NCBI RefSeq assembly: GCF_000092645.1
Contig: NC_014165.1
Coordinates: forward strand, 3,100,001 to 3,164,000
Direction of reading: 5' to 3'
DNA length: 64,000 nt
Source of the DNA: Thermobispora bispora DSM 43833
GTDB taxonomy: Bacteria; Actinomycetota; Actinomycetes; Streptosporangiales; Streptosporangiaceae
The translations under genes and the position numbers were made by a program. Below the pieces are notes generated by a model that ran no database searches, was not told where the DNA came from, and was given only the letters and a program-made list of their open reading frames with translations. This document shows positions 46,829 through 55,423 of this stretch, piece by piece (within the stretch, counting starts at the first letter, position 1; each line of letters begins with the position of its first letter).

Positions 46829-47674
46829 GTGGCGAAGCGGACGAGAGAGCCGGTCCCCGGCCGGTATCCGGTGGCCGGCGGAGAGGTCGAGCTGCTCCGC
46901 GATCTCGACCGCCCGGACGGCTGGATGATCGTCGTGAACGGGGTGCCGCAGTCCTACGTGGACCTGAGCGACCCCACCTACCTGGACTTCTCGTACGTCC
47001 AGCTCATCGCCCTCGTGATCGACGCCCTGCCGGAAGGGCCGCTCGACGCCGTCCACATCGGCGGGGGCGCGTGCACCATCCCGCGGTACATATCGGCGAA
47101 GCGCCCGGGCTCCCGGCACATCGTGGTGGAGCCGGACGCCGCGCTGGTCCGGCTCGTCCGGGAGCAGCTCCGGCTCAACTCGGTCCCCCGGCTGAAGGTC
47201 CGCGTGCTCGACGGCCGCACCGCCGTGGCCGCCCTGGCCGACCGGTCGGCCGACCTGTTCGTGCTCGACGCGTTCACCGGCGCCTCCATGCCGGTGGAGC
47301 TCGCCACGGTCGAGTACATGACCGAGGTCGCCCGCATCCTGCGGCCGGCCGGGACCCTGGTGGTGAACGTCGCCGACGGCAAGGGGCTGCCGTTCGCCAA
47401 ACGGCTGATCGCCTCGGTCCGCGCGGCGCTCCCCCACGCCGCGCTCCTCGCCGAGCCCGGGATCCTGCGCGGCCGGCGGTTCGGCAACGTGATCGTGGCC
47501 GCCTCCGCGGCCGAGCTGCCGCTCGGGACGCTGACCCGGCGGGCGGCCGGCGGGCTCACCCAGGCGAGGTGCCTGGCGGGCGACGACCTCACCCGGCTCA
47601 TCGCCGGCGCCGCCCCCATCCGCGACGGCGACCCCGTGCTCTCCCCCGTGCCGCCGCCCGGCCTGTTCACTTAG
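46829..47674 (+). CDS. spermidine synthase-like Rossmann methyltransferase-fold protein
   Basis: 281 aa from GTG 46829 (GGGAGGAGG upstream). SAM/dcSAM site VHIGGGACTIPRYI with acidic VVEPDAALVRL, the FVLDAFTGASMP stretch and the N-terminal beta-hairpin (PQSYVDLSDPTYLDFSYVQ) are spermidine-synthase-like. The aminopropyltransferase residues for putrescine are not evident, as in many fused or orphan actinobacterial homologues. No adenosylmethionine decarboxylase is nearby, so true polyamine synthesis is doubtful. Confidence 0.78.
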   Translation: MAKRTREPVPGRYPVAGGEVELLRDLDRPDGWMIVVNGVPQSYVDLSDPTYLDFSYVQLIALVIDALPEGPLDAVHIGGGACTIPRYISAKRPGSRHIVVEPDAALVRLVREQLRLNSVPRLKVRVLDGRTAVAALADRSADLFVLDAFTGASMPVELATVEYMTEVARILRPAGTLVVNVADGKGLPFAKRLIASVRAALPHAALLAEPGILRGRRFGNVIVAASAAELPLGTLTRRAAGGLTQARCLAGDDLTRLIAGAAPIRDGDPVLSPVPPPGLFT

Positions 47675-47701
47675 GCATCGCCCGGGCTCCGCGCGCCACC
47701 G

Positions 47702-47731
47702 GGCCGGGCGTCCTGCGACCGGCGCCCGGCC
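47702..47731 (+). terminator. terminator hairpin in a 332-bp gap
   Basis: GGCCGGGCG (47702-47710) pairs with CGCCCGGCC (47723-47731) around a 12-nt loop, 27 bp past the stop. The rest of the gap to 48006 holds no supported gene. Confidence 0.5.
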
Positions 47732-48006
47732 GGGACCCCGGGGCATCACCCGGTCGGCTTGGCGTCATCCGGGCCGCCCGGCCCCATCCGGGCGGGAGCG
47801 CTGACGCGGATCTTCCGCAAGCCCAGGAGTCCGGGTGGTGGTCGACGCGCTGCGGGTGAACTCCGCGAGCCGTCCCTGCCACCGGCCGGCGATGCCGGTC
47901 GGCACCATCACGTGCGCGGGCTCCCGCCATGGACCGGGACCCGGGCCTGCCCCGGACCACCGGAGGCCGGCCGTCCCCGGCGGAGCCGTACGCGGAAGAC
48001 GCGCCG

Positions 48007-48276
48007 CTAGGAGGCGTTCGCCACCCCGTGGGCGGCGAGGATGCCGTCGATCCGCGCGGCGAGCGTGTAGTCGAGGTCGGTGAGGGCGCCCGCGTCGTGG
48101 GTGGTGAGCGCGAAGTGGAGCGTCCGCCACCTGATGTCGATGTCCGGATGGTGGTTGAGCGCCTCGGCCTGCTCGGCGATCTCGTTCACGATGGCGATGG
48201 CGGTGCGGAAGTCCGGGGCCACCACGCTCCTGCGCAGGGTGTTGCCGTCCCGCCGCCACTCCGAAGCGTCGTACAT
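48007..48276 (-). CDS. phhB: pterin-4a-carbinolamine dehydratase
   Basis: 89 aa; GGAGG precedes the ATG. The active-site signature EALNHHPDIDIRW with the downstream HFALTTHDAGALT is diagnostic for the PCD/DCoH family. It dehydrates the carbinolamine formed by aromatic amino acid hydroxylases; many actinomycetes carry it without an obvious hydroxylase neighbour, and it may serve pterin/Moco-related chemistry. Stand-alone, divergent from the DUF4032 gene. Confidence 0.92.
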   Translation of the reverse strand: MYDASEWRRDGNTLRRSVVAPDFRTAIAIVNEIAEQAEALNHHPDIDIRWRTLHFALTTHDAGALTDLDYTLAARIDGILAAHGVANAS

Positions 48277-48404
48277 GCCTCCAGCACATCACGAACCGCG
48301 CGGCCGCGGCCAGCAGGGCCCCGGATCGCGGCGCCGCGGGGTGCCCCAGGATCGCGCGGATCATCGAGACTGGTATCCGGCAAGAGCCGCGGGAAGGAGG
48401 ATCC

Positions 48405-49661
48405 GTGCCCCTGCAGATGATCGGTACGCCGAGCGACCCCGGCCTCCTCCGGCTTCCCTGGGAGATCCCCCTCGCGGAGTGGCCCGGCCACCACCTGGTG
48501 ACGCTGCCCCGCGGTATCTCCCGGCACGTGGTGCGCTTCGTCCGGATCTCCGGGCACGTGTACGCGATCAAGGAGATCTCGGAGCGGTACGCCAAGCGGG
48601 AGTACGAGCTGCTGCGCGACCTGGTCCGGCTCGACGTCCCGGCCGTCGAGCCGGTCGCGATCATCACCGGCCGGACGGCCGAGGACGGCACGCCGCTCGA
48701 CTCAGCGCTGATCACCAAGCATCTGCAGTTCTCGCTCCCCTACCGGATCGTGCTCTCCGGCGGCTCGGTCCGCCCCGACACGCTGACCCGCCTGCTCGAC
48801 GCGCTCGCCGTGCTGCTCGTCCGGCTCCACCTCGTCGGGTTCTACTGGGGCGACTGCTCGCTGTCGAACACCCTGTTCCGGCGGGACGCCGGCGCGTTCG
48901 CCGCGTACCTCGTGGACGCGGAGACCGGGGAGCTCCACCCGGCCATCAGCGAGGGCATGCGCGAGCACGACATCGAGGTGGCGCACATGAACATCTACGG
49001 CGAGCTGCTCGACCTGGAGGCCGGCGGGCTGCTGCCGCAGACGGTCGACCCGCTCGCCTTCGCCGACCGGCTCACCGAGCAGTACGGCAAGCTCTGGGCC
49101 GAGCTCACCCAGGACGAGATCGTCGAAGAGATGGACTGGCACCGGGTGGATCAGCGGATCCGCCGGCTCAACTCGCTCGGCTTCGACGTGGCCGAGATGA
49201 TGATCCGCCGCAAGGCCGGCACCTCGCGGCTGCTCGTCCGGCCGAAGGTGGTGGACGCCGGGCACCACCAGCGCCGGCTGCTCCGGCTCACCGGCCTCGA
49301 CGTGGAGGAGAACCAGGCGCGGCGGCTGCTCAACGACCTCGACTCGTTCCGCGTCTCGAACGGCCTGCAGCACGAGGACGAGGCGATCGTCGCCCACCGC
49401 TGGCTCGCCGAGGTGTTCCAGCCCGTGGTGAACGCGATCCCCCCGGAGCTGCGCCGCAAGCTCGAGCCCGCGCAGATCTTCCACGAGGTGCTGGACCACC
49501 GGTGGTTCCTGTCGGAGGCGGCGGGACGGGACGTCGGCCTCGAGACGGCGGTCCGCTCCTACATCGAGAACGTGCTGGTCTTCAAGCCCGACGAGAAGGC
49601 CATCCTCCCCACCGCCGAGGGCGGGGAGGCCATCACCTCGTCCTCGGCTCCGGCCGAGTGA
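48405..49661 (+). CDS. DUF4032 protein with kinase-like fold
   Basis: 418 aa from GTG 48405 (AAGGAGG upstream). The N-terminal 170 residues look like a lipopolysaccharide-kinase/APH-type fold: VYAIKEISERYAKREYELL with invariant Lys and Glu, and a catalytic-loop-like LHLVGFYWGDCSLSNTLF. The C-terminal DUF4032 region (DEIVEEMDWHRVDQRIRRL onward) is unique to actinobacteria. Function unknown; a small-molecule or protein kinase is plausible. Its 3-prime end overlaps the convergent DUF523 gene by 29 bp. Confidence 0.85.
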   Translation: MPLQMIGTPSDPGLLRLPWEIPLAEWPGHHLVTLPRGISRHVVRFVRISGHVYAIKEISERYAKREYELLRDLVRLDVPAVEPVAIITGRTAEDGTPLDSALITKHLQFSLPYRIVLSGGSVRPDTLTRLLDALAVLLVRLHLVGFYWGDCSLSNTLFRRDAGAFAAYLVDAETGELHPAISEGMREHDIEVAHMNIYGELLDLEAGGLLPQTVDPLAFADRLTEQYGKLWAELTQDEIVEEMDWHRVDQRIRRLNSLGFDVAEMMIRRKAGTSRLLVRPKVVDAGHHQRRLLRLTGLDVEENQARRLLNDLDSFRVSNGLQHEDEAIVAHRWLAEVFQPVVNAIPPELRRKLEPAQIFHEVLDHRWFLSEAAGRDVGLETAVRSYIENVLVFKPDEKAILPTAEGGEAITSSSAPAE

Positions 49662-50166
49662 CCGGGCCGGACCGGGCGGTGAGCTCCTCCAGGTACGCCG
49701 CGGCCTCCGGGATCCGGTCCTCGCTGAACACGCGGACGCCGTGCCGCTCCAGCAGGGCGGTGGTCACGCCCTGGCCCGGCGCGGTCCGGCCCTGGAAGGT
49801 GCCGTCGTAGATCCGCAGCGAGCCGCAGGACGGGCTGCCCTCCTTGAGGATCGCGATCCGCGCCCCGGCCTTCCGCGCCGCCTCCAGCGCCCGGCGGGCG
49901 CCGGCGAGGAAGGCCTCGGTCACGTCCTCGCCCGTGGCGGTGCGTACCCGGGCCGCACCGGAGAGCACGGCCTCGCCCCCGGCGCCGCCCTCGATCTCCG
50001 CGGGCGGGCGGGGCACGGGAAGCCCGCCCTCGACCTCCGGGCAGAACGGGACGAGGCGGCCCTCGGCCCGCCAGCGGGCGAGCAGCTCGTCGTGGCTGGT
50101 CTTCGCCCGCCCGTCGTACCGCACCGGCCGGCCGAGCAGGCACGCGCTGACGAGAATCCGCTCCAC
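49633..50166 (-). CDS. DUF523 family protein
   Basis: 177 aa from GTG 50166. Typical signatures: ILVSACLLGRPVRYDG, FCPEVEGGLPVPRPPAEI, and ILKEGSPSCGS with a conserved cysteine. Conserved Cys residues (SACLLG, FCPEV, PSCG) suggest metal or Fe-S binding. The family is widespread and structurally linked to 2-thiouracil desulfurase; no specific activity can be assigned here. No good Shine-Dalgarno. Overlaps the convergent DUF4032 gene. Confidence 0.87.
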   Translation of the reverse strand: MERILVSACLLGRPVRYDGRAKTSHDELLARWRAEGRLVPFCPEVEGGLPVPRPPAEIEGGAGGEAVLSGAARVRTATGEDVTEAFLAGARRALEAARKAGARIAILKEGSPSCGSLRIYDGTFQGRTAPGQGVTTALLERHGVRVFSEDRIPEAAAYLEELTARSGPVTRPEPRTR

Positions 50167-50426
50167 CCGTCCATTCTCGCCGCGGGCCGGGCGTGCTCGG
50201 CACGCGCCGAGGGCCGCCGGGGCGCCTCGCGCACCACCGGCGATCCCCGCCCGGCCGGCCGCGGGGCCCGGCGGAGGCTCGGCGGCGCATCGGCGGTGAG
50301 GGCAAACCGGGGGCCGGGCGCAGGGCCCGGCCGGGCGAGCCGGGACGGGCGGGCGGGCCGGCTCGGGCGCTCGGATACGCCCGGCCCGGGTACCCATGTA
50401 ACCGTCACATCGGACAATAAGGTTGT

Positions 50427-50441
50427 GTTAGGGCAACTAAC
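50427..50441. promoter_or_regulatory. possible repressor site before the MFS exporter
   Basis: GTTAG-GGCAA-CTAAC is a perfect inverted repeat lying just downstream of a TAAGGT -10-like box (50418-50423), so it would sit at the transcription start. TetR-type local repressors bind such sites, but none is adjacent. Confidence 0.4.
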
Positions 50442-50454
50442 CAATGCCGTGCCC

Positions 50455-51879
50455 ATGAGCCGCCGGAGACGGATCCTCGTGCTGTGCGTGTGCTGCACGA
50501 GCCTGCTCATGGTGGCCCTGGACAACACGATCGTGAACGTGGCCCTCCCGGCCCTCGGCGAGGACCTGCACGCCCCGCTCTCCGGGCTCCAGTGGACCAT
50601 GGACGCCTACACCCTCACCCTCGCCGGGCTGCTCATCCTCTCCGGCTCGGTGGCGGACCGGATCGGGAGGCGGCGCGTCTTCCGCACCGGGCTCCTGATC
50701 TTCACCGCCGGCTCGCTGCTGTGCGGCATAGCGCCCAACCTGCCGGGGCTCGTGGCCTTCCGGGTCGTGCAGGCGGTCGGCGGCTCCATGCTCAACCCCG
50801 TCGCGCTCTCGATCATCACCACCACGTTCACCGACCCCAAGGAGCGCGCCCAGGCGATCGGCGTCTGGGGCGGGGTGGCCGGGATCAGCATGGCCCTCGG
50901 CCCGCTCACCGGAGGCGTGCTCACCGAGACGGCCGGCTGGCGGGCGATCTTCTGGATCAACGTGCCGATCGGCCTGCTCGCCTGGGTGCTCACCGGTCGG
51001 TTCGTGCCCGAGTCGAAGGCCAGGCGCCCCCGCGCGATCGACCCCGTCGGCCAGCTCCTGATGATCACCCTGCTCGTGTCGCTGACCTACGGGATCATCG
51101 AGGCGCCGCACGCCGGCCGGGCGGTCGGCCTCGGCTGCGGGGCCGTCGCCGCGGCCGCCCTCGCGGCGCTGGTGTGGTACGAGTCCCGCCGCCCCGAGCC
51201 GCTCATCGACGTGCGCTTCTTCCGCAGCGCGCCGTTCTCCGGGGCGGCGGCGATGGCCGTGCTCGGCTTCGCCGCGCTGGGGTCGTTCCTGTTCCTCACC
51301 ACGCTCTATCTGCAGCGGCACCGCGGCCTGACCGCGTTCGAGGCCGGCCTGTGCACCCTGCCGCTCGCGCTGACCGCGTTCGTCGTGGCGCCGCTCGCCG
51401 GCAGGCTGGTCGGCACCCGCGGGCCGCGGGCGCCGCTGGTCGTGGCCGGGGTCTGCTTCGCGGTCACGGGAGCCCTGCTCACCAGGGTGACCCTGGACAC
51501 CCCCCTGCCGCCGCTGCTCGCCTGCTTCGCGCTGTTCGGCCTCGGGTTCGGCATGCTCAACCCGCCGGTGACGAACACCGCGGTGACCGGGATGCCCGCC
51601 GCCCAGGCCAGCGTGGCGGCGGCGATCGCGTCGACGAGCCGCCAGGTCGGTCAGTCGCTCGGCATCGCCATCGCCGGGTCGATCGTCGCCACGGCCGCAA
51701 CGGCGTCCGGCTTCGTCCGGGCCGCCCACGCCGCATGGTGGATCAACGCGGGGTACGGCGCGCTGATCCTCTGCCTCGCCGTCATCACCACCGGACGGTG
51801 GGCGCGGGGGACGGCGCAGCGCACCGCGGCCCGGCTGATGGCGGACGAGCCCGTGGGCTCCACGGAACGCCACCGGTGA
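50455..51879 (+). CDS. MFS multidrug exporter, DHA2 (14-TM) family
   Basis: 474 aa from ATG 50455; GTG 50425 is an alternative. DHA2/QacA motifs: VALDNTIVNVALPAL in TM1, the A-motif GSVADRIGRRRVFRTG, motif C GPLTGGVLTETAGWRAIFWIN, and about 14 helices to the C-terminus. It exports drugs or metabolites by proton antiport. The usual TetR partner is absent here, although a promoter-proximal palindrome is present. It ends at a shared terminator with the convergent mod operon. Confidence 0.92.
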   Translation: MSRRRRILVLCVCCTSLLMVALDNTIVNVALPALGEDLHAPLSGLQWTMDAYTLTLAGLLILSGSVADRIGRRRVFRTGLLIFTAGSLLCGIAPNLPGLVAFRVVQAVGGSMLNPVALSIITTTFTDPKERAQAIGVWGGVAGISMALGPLTGGVLTETAGWRAIFWINVPIGLLAWVLTGRFVPESKARRPRAIDPVGQLLMITLLVSLTYGIIEAPHAGRAVGLGCGAVAAAALAALVWYESRRPEPLIDVRFFRSAPFSGAAAMAVLGFAALGSFLFLTTLYLQRHRGLTAFEAGLCTLPLALTAFVVAPLAGRLVGTRGPRAPLVVAGVCFAVTGALLTRVTLDTPLPPLLACFALFGLGFGMLNPPVTNTAVTGMPAAQASVAAAIASTSRQVGQSLGIAIAGSIVATAATASGFVRAAHAAWWINAGYGALILCLAVITTGRWARGTAQRTAARLMADEPVGSTERHR

Positions 51880-51887
51880 CCGGCCGT

Positions 51888-51917
51888 GCCCGCCCCGGCG
51901 GCCACCCGGGGCCGGGC
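51888..51917. terminator. bidirectional terminator between MFS gene and modC
   Basis: GCCCGCCCCGG (51888-51898) pairs with CCGGGGCCGGGC (51906-51917) with one bulged C, in the 38-bp gap between two convergent stops. Confidence 0.65.
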
Positions 51918-52979
51918 TCACTCCGGGTAGGCGTGGGTCTCGGTGGCCTTCACGGCGACCCACACCCGCTGGCCGGGCAGCAGGCCGAGCTCGGCCACCG
52001 CGGCCGCGGTGACGTCGGCGAGCACGCCGACCGGCCCGTCCACCGCGATCCGGTACCCGTCGCCGTGCCGCTCCAGGCCGGCGATCGTGCCTTCCCAGAG
52101 GTTGCGGGGCGTCCCGTCCGGTCTGCCGCGGAACAGCGCCACGGCCGAGGGCGGGAAGGCCACGAAGGCGGGCCCGGTGAGCTCCTCGGCCACGCTCAGC
52201 ACCACCCGCTCCCCCGCCCGGCCGGTGACCGTGACCGCACGCCCGTCCGCCGTCCCCCGGTAGAGGTTGAGCCCGACCAGCCGGGCGACGTAGTCCGTCC
52301 GGGGGTGGCGGGCGACCTCGGCGGGCGTGCCCTGCTGGACGATCGAGCCGCCCTCGATCACCACGATCCGGTCGGCGAGCGCCATCGCGTCGAGCGGGTC
52401 GTGCGTGACGAGGACGGTCGCGCCGTCGAAGCCCTCCAGGTGCCGGTTGAGCCAGGCGCGCACCTCGAGCCGGGTGTACGCGTCGAGGGCGGCGAAGGGC
52501 TCGTCGAGCAGGAGCAGCCGGGGCCGGGTGACCAGGGCCCGGGCGAGGGCCACCCGCTGCGCCTGGCCGCCCGACAGCTCCCGCGGCTTGACGCCGGCCC
52601 GCTCGGCGAGGCCGAACCGGCCGAGCCACTCCCGGGCGATCTCCCGGGCGCGCGCCTTGGGCGTCCCCCGGCAGCGCAGGCCGAACGCCACGTTGTCGAG
52701 CACGGACAGGTGGGGGAAGAGCCGGTGGTCCTGGAAGACCATGCCCACGGAGCGGCGCTCCGGCGGCAGGGTGTGGATCGGCTCGCCGTCCAGGACGATC
52801 TCGCCGTGCGAGAGCCGTACCAGGCCGGCGAGCGCGCGGAGCGCGGTGGTCTTGCCCGCGCCGTTGGGGCCGAGCAGCGCCACGACCTCGCCGGCCGCGG
52901 CCTCGAGCGGCAGGTCGAGCCGGAACCCCTCCCGCGCCACGTGCAGGCGCGCCCGCAGCACCGTGCCCCCTGCGCTCAT
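51918..52979 (-). CDS. modC: molybdate ABC transporter ATP-binding protein ModC
   Basis: 353 aa from ATG 52979, whose ATGA overlaps the modB stop (an upstream ATG at 52991 is possible). Walker A GPNGAGKTT, signature LSGGQAQRVALARAL, Walker B LLLLDEPFAALD and switch His in VLVTHD are intact. A C-terminal TOBE-like domain (about 285-353; RNLWEGTIAGLE, VWVAVKATETHAY) is the ModC hallmark that senses molybdate. It powers ModB. Confidence 0.94.
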   Translation of the reverse strand: MSAGGTVLRARLHVAREGFRLDLPLEAAAGEVVALLGPNGAGKTTALRALAGLVRLSHGEIVLDGEPIHTLPPERRSVGMVFQDHRLFPHLSVLDNVAFGLRCRGTPKARAREIAREWLGRFGLAERAGVKPRELSGGQAQRVALARALVTRPRLLLLDEPFAALDAYTRLEVRAWLNRHLEGFDGATVLVTHDPLDAMALADRIVVIEGGSIVQQGTPAEVARHPRTDYVARLVGLNLYRGTADGRAVTVTGRAGERVVLSVAEELTGPAFVAFPPSAVALFRGRPDGTPRNLWEGTIAGLERHGDGYRIAVDGPVGVLADVTAAAVAELGLLPGQRVWVAVKATETHAYPE

Positions 52980-53785
52980 GTGCCCAGCCATCGGTCACGG
53001 AGGACGGTGAGCACGCCGGCGGAGACGGCGAGCAGGATCAGGCTGAGCACGATCGCGGCCTCCGGGTCGGTCTCCATGGCGAGGTAGACGGCGAGCGGCA
53101 TGGTCTGGGTGGTGCCGGGGAAGTTCCCGGCGAAGGTGATCGTGGCCCCGAACTCGCCGAGCGCCCGCGCCCAGCACAGTACGGCTCCCGCGGCCACCCC
53201 GGGCGCCACGAGCGGGAGCGTGACCCGCCGGAACACCGTCCACCGGGACGCCCCGAGGGTGGCGGCCGCCTCCTCGTACCGGGGGTCGGCGGTGCGGAGC
53301 GTCCCCTCCACGCTGATCACCAGGAACGGCATGGCGACGAACGCCTGCGCCATGATCACCGCGGTGGTGGTGAACGGCAGGGTGACCGCGTCGGCGAACC
53401 ACCGGCCGATCAGCCCGGTCCGGCCGAACACCAGCAGCAGGGCCACCCCGCCCACCACGGGCGGGAGGACCATCGGCACCGTGACGAGCGCCCGCACCAG
53501 CGACCGGCCGGGGAAGGGCACCCGGGCGAGCAGCCAGGCGAGCGGCACGCCGAGCAGGAGGCACACCGCCGTGGCCGCGGTCGCGGTGACCAGGGAGAGA
53601 CGGAGCGCCTCCAGCACCCGCGGCTCGGCGAGCCGGGCGGGCAGCGTCGCCCACGGGGTCCGGACGATGAGGCCGAGCAGGGGCACCACCAGGTACGCCA
53701 GGCCGAGCGCCGCGGGGACGGTGAGCGCCCACGGCGCCCGCCGGGCCGTCCCGGCCGGCCGGTCGCCGATCCTGCTCCCGCCCAT
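52976..53785 (-). CDS. modB: molybdate ABC transporter permease ModB
   Basis: 269 aa with five to six membrane helices and the ABC EAA-loop EEAAATLGASRWTVFRRVTLP that docks to ModC. The ending GEFGATITFAGNFPGTTQTM is characteristic for ModB. It lies 24 bp after modA and is coupled to modC by an ATGA overlap. Confidence 0.94.
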   Translation of the reverse strand: MGGSRIGDRPAGTARRAPWALTVPAALGLAYLVVPLLGLIVRTPWATLPARLAEPRVLEALRLSLVTATAATAVCLLLGVPLAWLLARVPFPGRSLVRALVTVPMVLPPVVGGVALLLVFGRTGLIGRWFADAVTLPFTTTAVIMAQAFVAMPFLVISVEGTLRTADPRYEEAAATLGASRWTVFRRVTLPLVAPGVAAGAVLCWARALGEFGATITFAGNFPGTTQTMPLAVYLAMETDPEAAIVLSLILLAVSAGVLTVLRDRWLGT

Positions 53786-53809
53786 CAGACGATCACGAAC
53801 TCCCGCGCG

Positions 53810-54574
53810 CTAGACGACCACGAAGCCGGCGTCGCGCAGCACCTGGCGGCCCCGGTCGGAGAGGACGAGGTCGACGAACTCCCGCGCCAGCCGCCGATCC
53901 CCGGGCCGGGGGGCGACCGCGATCTCGTAGTCGGTGGCGCCCTCCTCCGCCTCCGGGAACTCGATGCCCTCGACCTCGCCGGCCGCCGCTTTGACGTCCG
54001 TACGGTAGACCAGCCCGGCGTCGACCTCTCCCAGGGCGACCTTGGCCAGCGTGGCCTTGACGTCCCGCTCCAGCGTCACCGGGGCGACGGTGACCCCGGC
54101 GGCCCGCAGCGCCCGGGCCGTGGCCGCGCCGCAGGGCACCTGTTCGGCGCAGAGCGCCACCTTGACCCGGGTCAGGTCGCGCGCGCTCCGCACGTTCGCC
54201 GGGTTGCCCTTGGGCACCGCGATGATCGGCACGTTCCGGGCGAACACCGTGGGGGACGGGGCGCCGGACATCCGCATGGTCTCCGGGCTCGCCGCGGCGA
54301 ACACGTCCGCGGGCGCGCCCTGCGCGATCTGCTGGGCCAGGGTCGAGCTGGCCCCGAAGTTGAACCGGACGGTCACCCCGTCGTGCTCGCGCTCGAACAG
54401 CTCGCCGAGCGCGGAGAACGGCTCGGTGAGCGATGCGGCGGCGAGCACGGTGAGCTTCGCGCCGATCTCGCCGCCGCCCCGGCCGGCGTCCCGGCCCCCG
54501 CCGCAGGCCGCGGCCGCCAGCAGCGCGAGCGGCAGCAGCAGCCCGGCGATCCACCGCACCGCCGATCGTCGCAC
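53810..54574 (-). CDS. modA: molybdate-binding lipoprotein ModA
   Basis: 254 aa from GTG 54574, which has GGGAGG at proper spacing and gives an ideal lipoprotein signal (MRRSAVRW, hydrophobic core, lipobox LAAAAC); the frame is open to GTG 54589. Mature part: LTVLAAASLTEPFSALGELF, NFGASSTLAQQIAQGAPADVF and a Tyr-Arg-Thr-Asp binding segment GLVYRTDV, as in other ModA proteins. It captures molybdate/tungstate outside the membrane for ModBC. Confidence 0.94.
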   Translation of the reverse strand: MRRSAVRWIAGLLLPLALLAAAACGGGRDAGRGGGEIGAKLTVLAAASLTEPFSALGELFEREHDGVTVRFNFGASSTLAQQIAQGAPADVFAAASPETMRMSGAPSPTVFARNVPIIAVPKGNPANVRSARDLTRVKVALCAEQVPCGAATARALRAAGVTVAPVTLERDVKATLAKVALGEVDAGLVYRTDVKAAAGEVEGIEFPEAEEGATDYEIAVAPRPGDRRLAREFVDLVLSDRGRQVLRDAGFVVV

Positions 54575-54606
54575 CTGCACCTCCCACACGCTCCCGGCGG
54601 CGCCCG

Positions 54607-54990
54607 TCAGGCCCGCTCGACGAGCACGTTGGTGGCCTTCACCACCGCCACCACGACCACCCCCGGCTCCAGGCCGAGCTCGTCGGCGGACTCCCGGCTG
54701 AGCAGCGAGACCACGCGGAACGGGCCGGCGGCGATCTCCACCTTCGCCATCACGCCGTCCTTCACGACCTCGGTGACGATGCCGCGGAAGCGGTTGCGCG
54801 CCGACGAGGTGGCGAGGCCGTTCTCGTCCCGGCCCGCCTGGGAGCGGGCGAACTCGGCGAGGTCCCGCCCCGAGATGATCCGGTGGCCGTGCTCATCCCG
54901 CTGGGCCGGGAGGCGCCCGGCGTCCACCCACCGCCGCACGGTGTCCGCGCTCACCCCGAGCAGGGCCGCCGCCTCGCTGATCCGGAACAT
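54607..54990 (-). CDS. HTH (MerR/excisionase-like) + TOBE molybdate-responsive regulator
   Basis: 127 aa. N-terminal MerR/HTH_17-type helix-turn-helix (FRISEAAALLGVSADTVRRW, about 1-50) followed by a single Mop/TOBE domain (about 63-127; RNRFRGIVTEVVKDGVMAKV to VVVAVVKATNVLVERA) that binds molybdate. It differs from proteobacterial ModE (LysR-like HTH with two Mop domains). As first gene of the leftward mod operon, 32 bp ahead of modA, it likely senses molybdate and controls the operon. A TACCTT -10-like box ends 8 nt before the ATG, suggesting a leaderless start. Confidence 0.87.
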   Translation of the reverse strand: MFRISEAAALLGVSADTVRRWVDAGRLPAQRDEHGHRIISGRDLAEFARSQAGRDENGLATSSARNRFRGIVTEVVKDGVMAKVEIAAGPFRVVSLLSRESADELGLEPGVVVVAVVKATNVLVERA

Positions 54991-55065
54991 ATTCCGAGAA
55001 GGTAGATATCGCAGATACCAGGATCAATAGCCATTTTCGCCCGCAAGTATCAGAAGACTTCGTCG

Positions 55066-55257
55066 ATTCCTACGGCAGGTGCGAGACATGCGCCTGCGCA
55101 CGGCACCGGCCGTACGGCATGCCGTGTCGCCACGGTGGGGACGCGAAGGTTCCGCACCCCCATTCCTGCGGCGGATGCGAGGCACGTGCCTGCGCGCGGC
55201 ACCGGCCGTACGGCATGCCGTACCGCGGCGGCGGTGAGCTCGCGAGGCCTTCGCGCC
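55066..55257. repeat. tandem 96-bp duplication in a 433-bp gap
   Basis: Two imperfect copies (55066-55161 and 55162-55257) share ATTCCT-CGGC, TGCCTGCGC and a long identical core CGGCACCGGCCGTACGGCAT. The period (96, a multiple of three) keeps an antisense open frame whose translation repeats ATRHAVRPVP-like text, but no ribosome site or family supports coding. The gap 54991-55423 is otherwise empty, apart from promoters for the mod operon and dps. Confidence 0.75.
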
Positions 55258-55423
55258 CGGACGCCCGGATGCGCGCTGGTGAAGGGCCGGAGGGTGCCCG
55301 CGCCTTGGCCTGGGCCCGCCCGCGACCCGGCGCGCCGGCCCCGGATCGGCACCGTGAGACCGTCCGATTTCTGGGCATATGCCCGTTTGGAAGTGCCACG
55401 TCCATGCGATGCGGGGAGGAAAG

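Noticed and set aside
50437-52998. 853-codon leftward frame spanning the MFS gene and modC region
   Set aside because: Composition artefact: the real ModC frame is different and the MFS gene lies on the other strand.
55050-55352. Leftward frame with two 32-residue repeats
   Set aside because: The repeat is a DNA-level 96-bp duplication; no ribosome site and no conserved family, so coding is unlikely.
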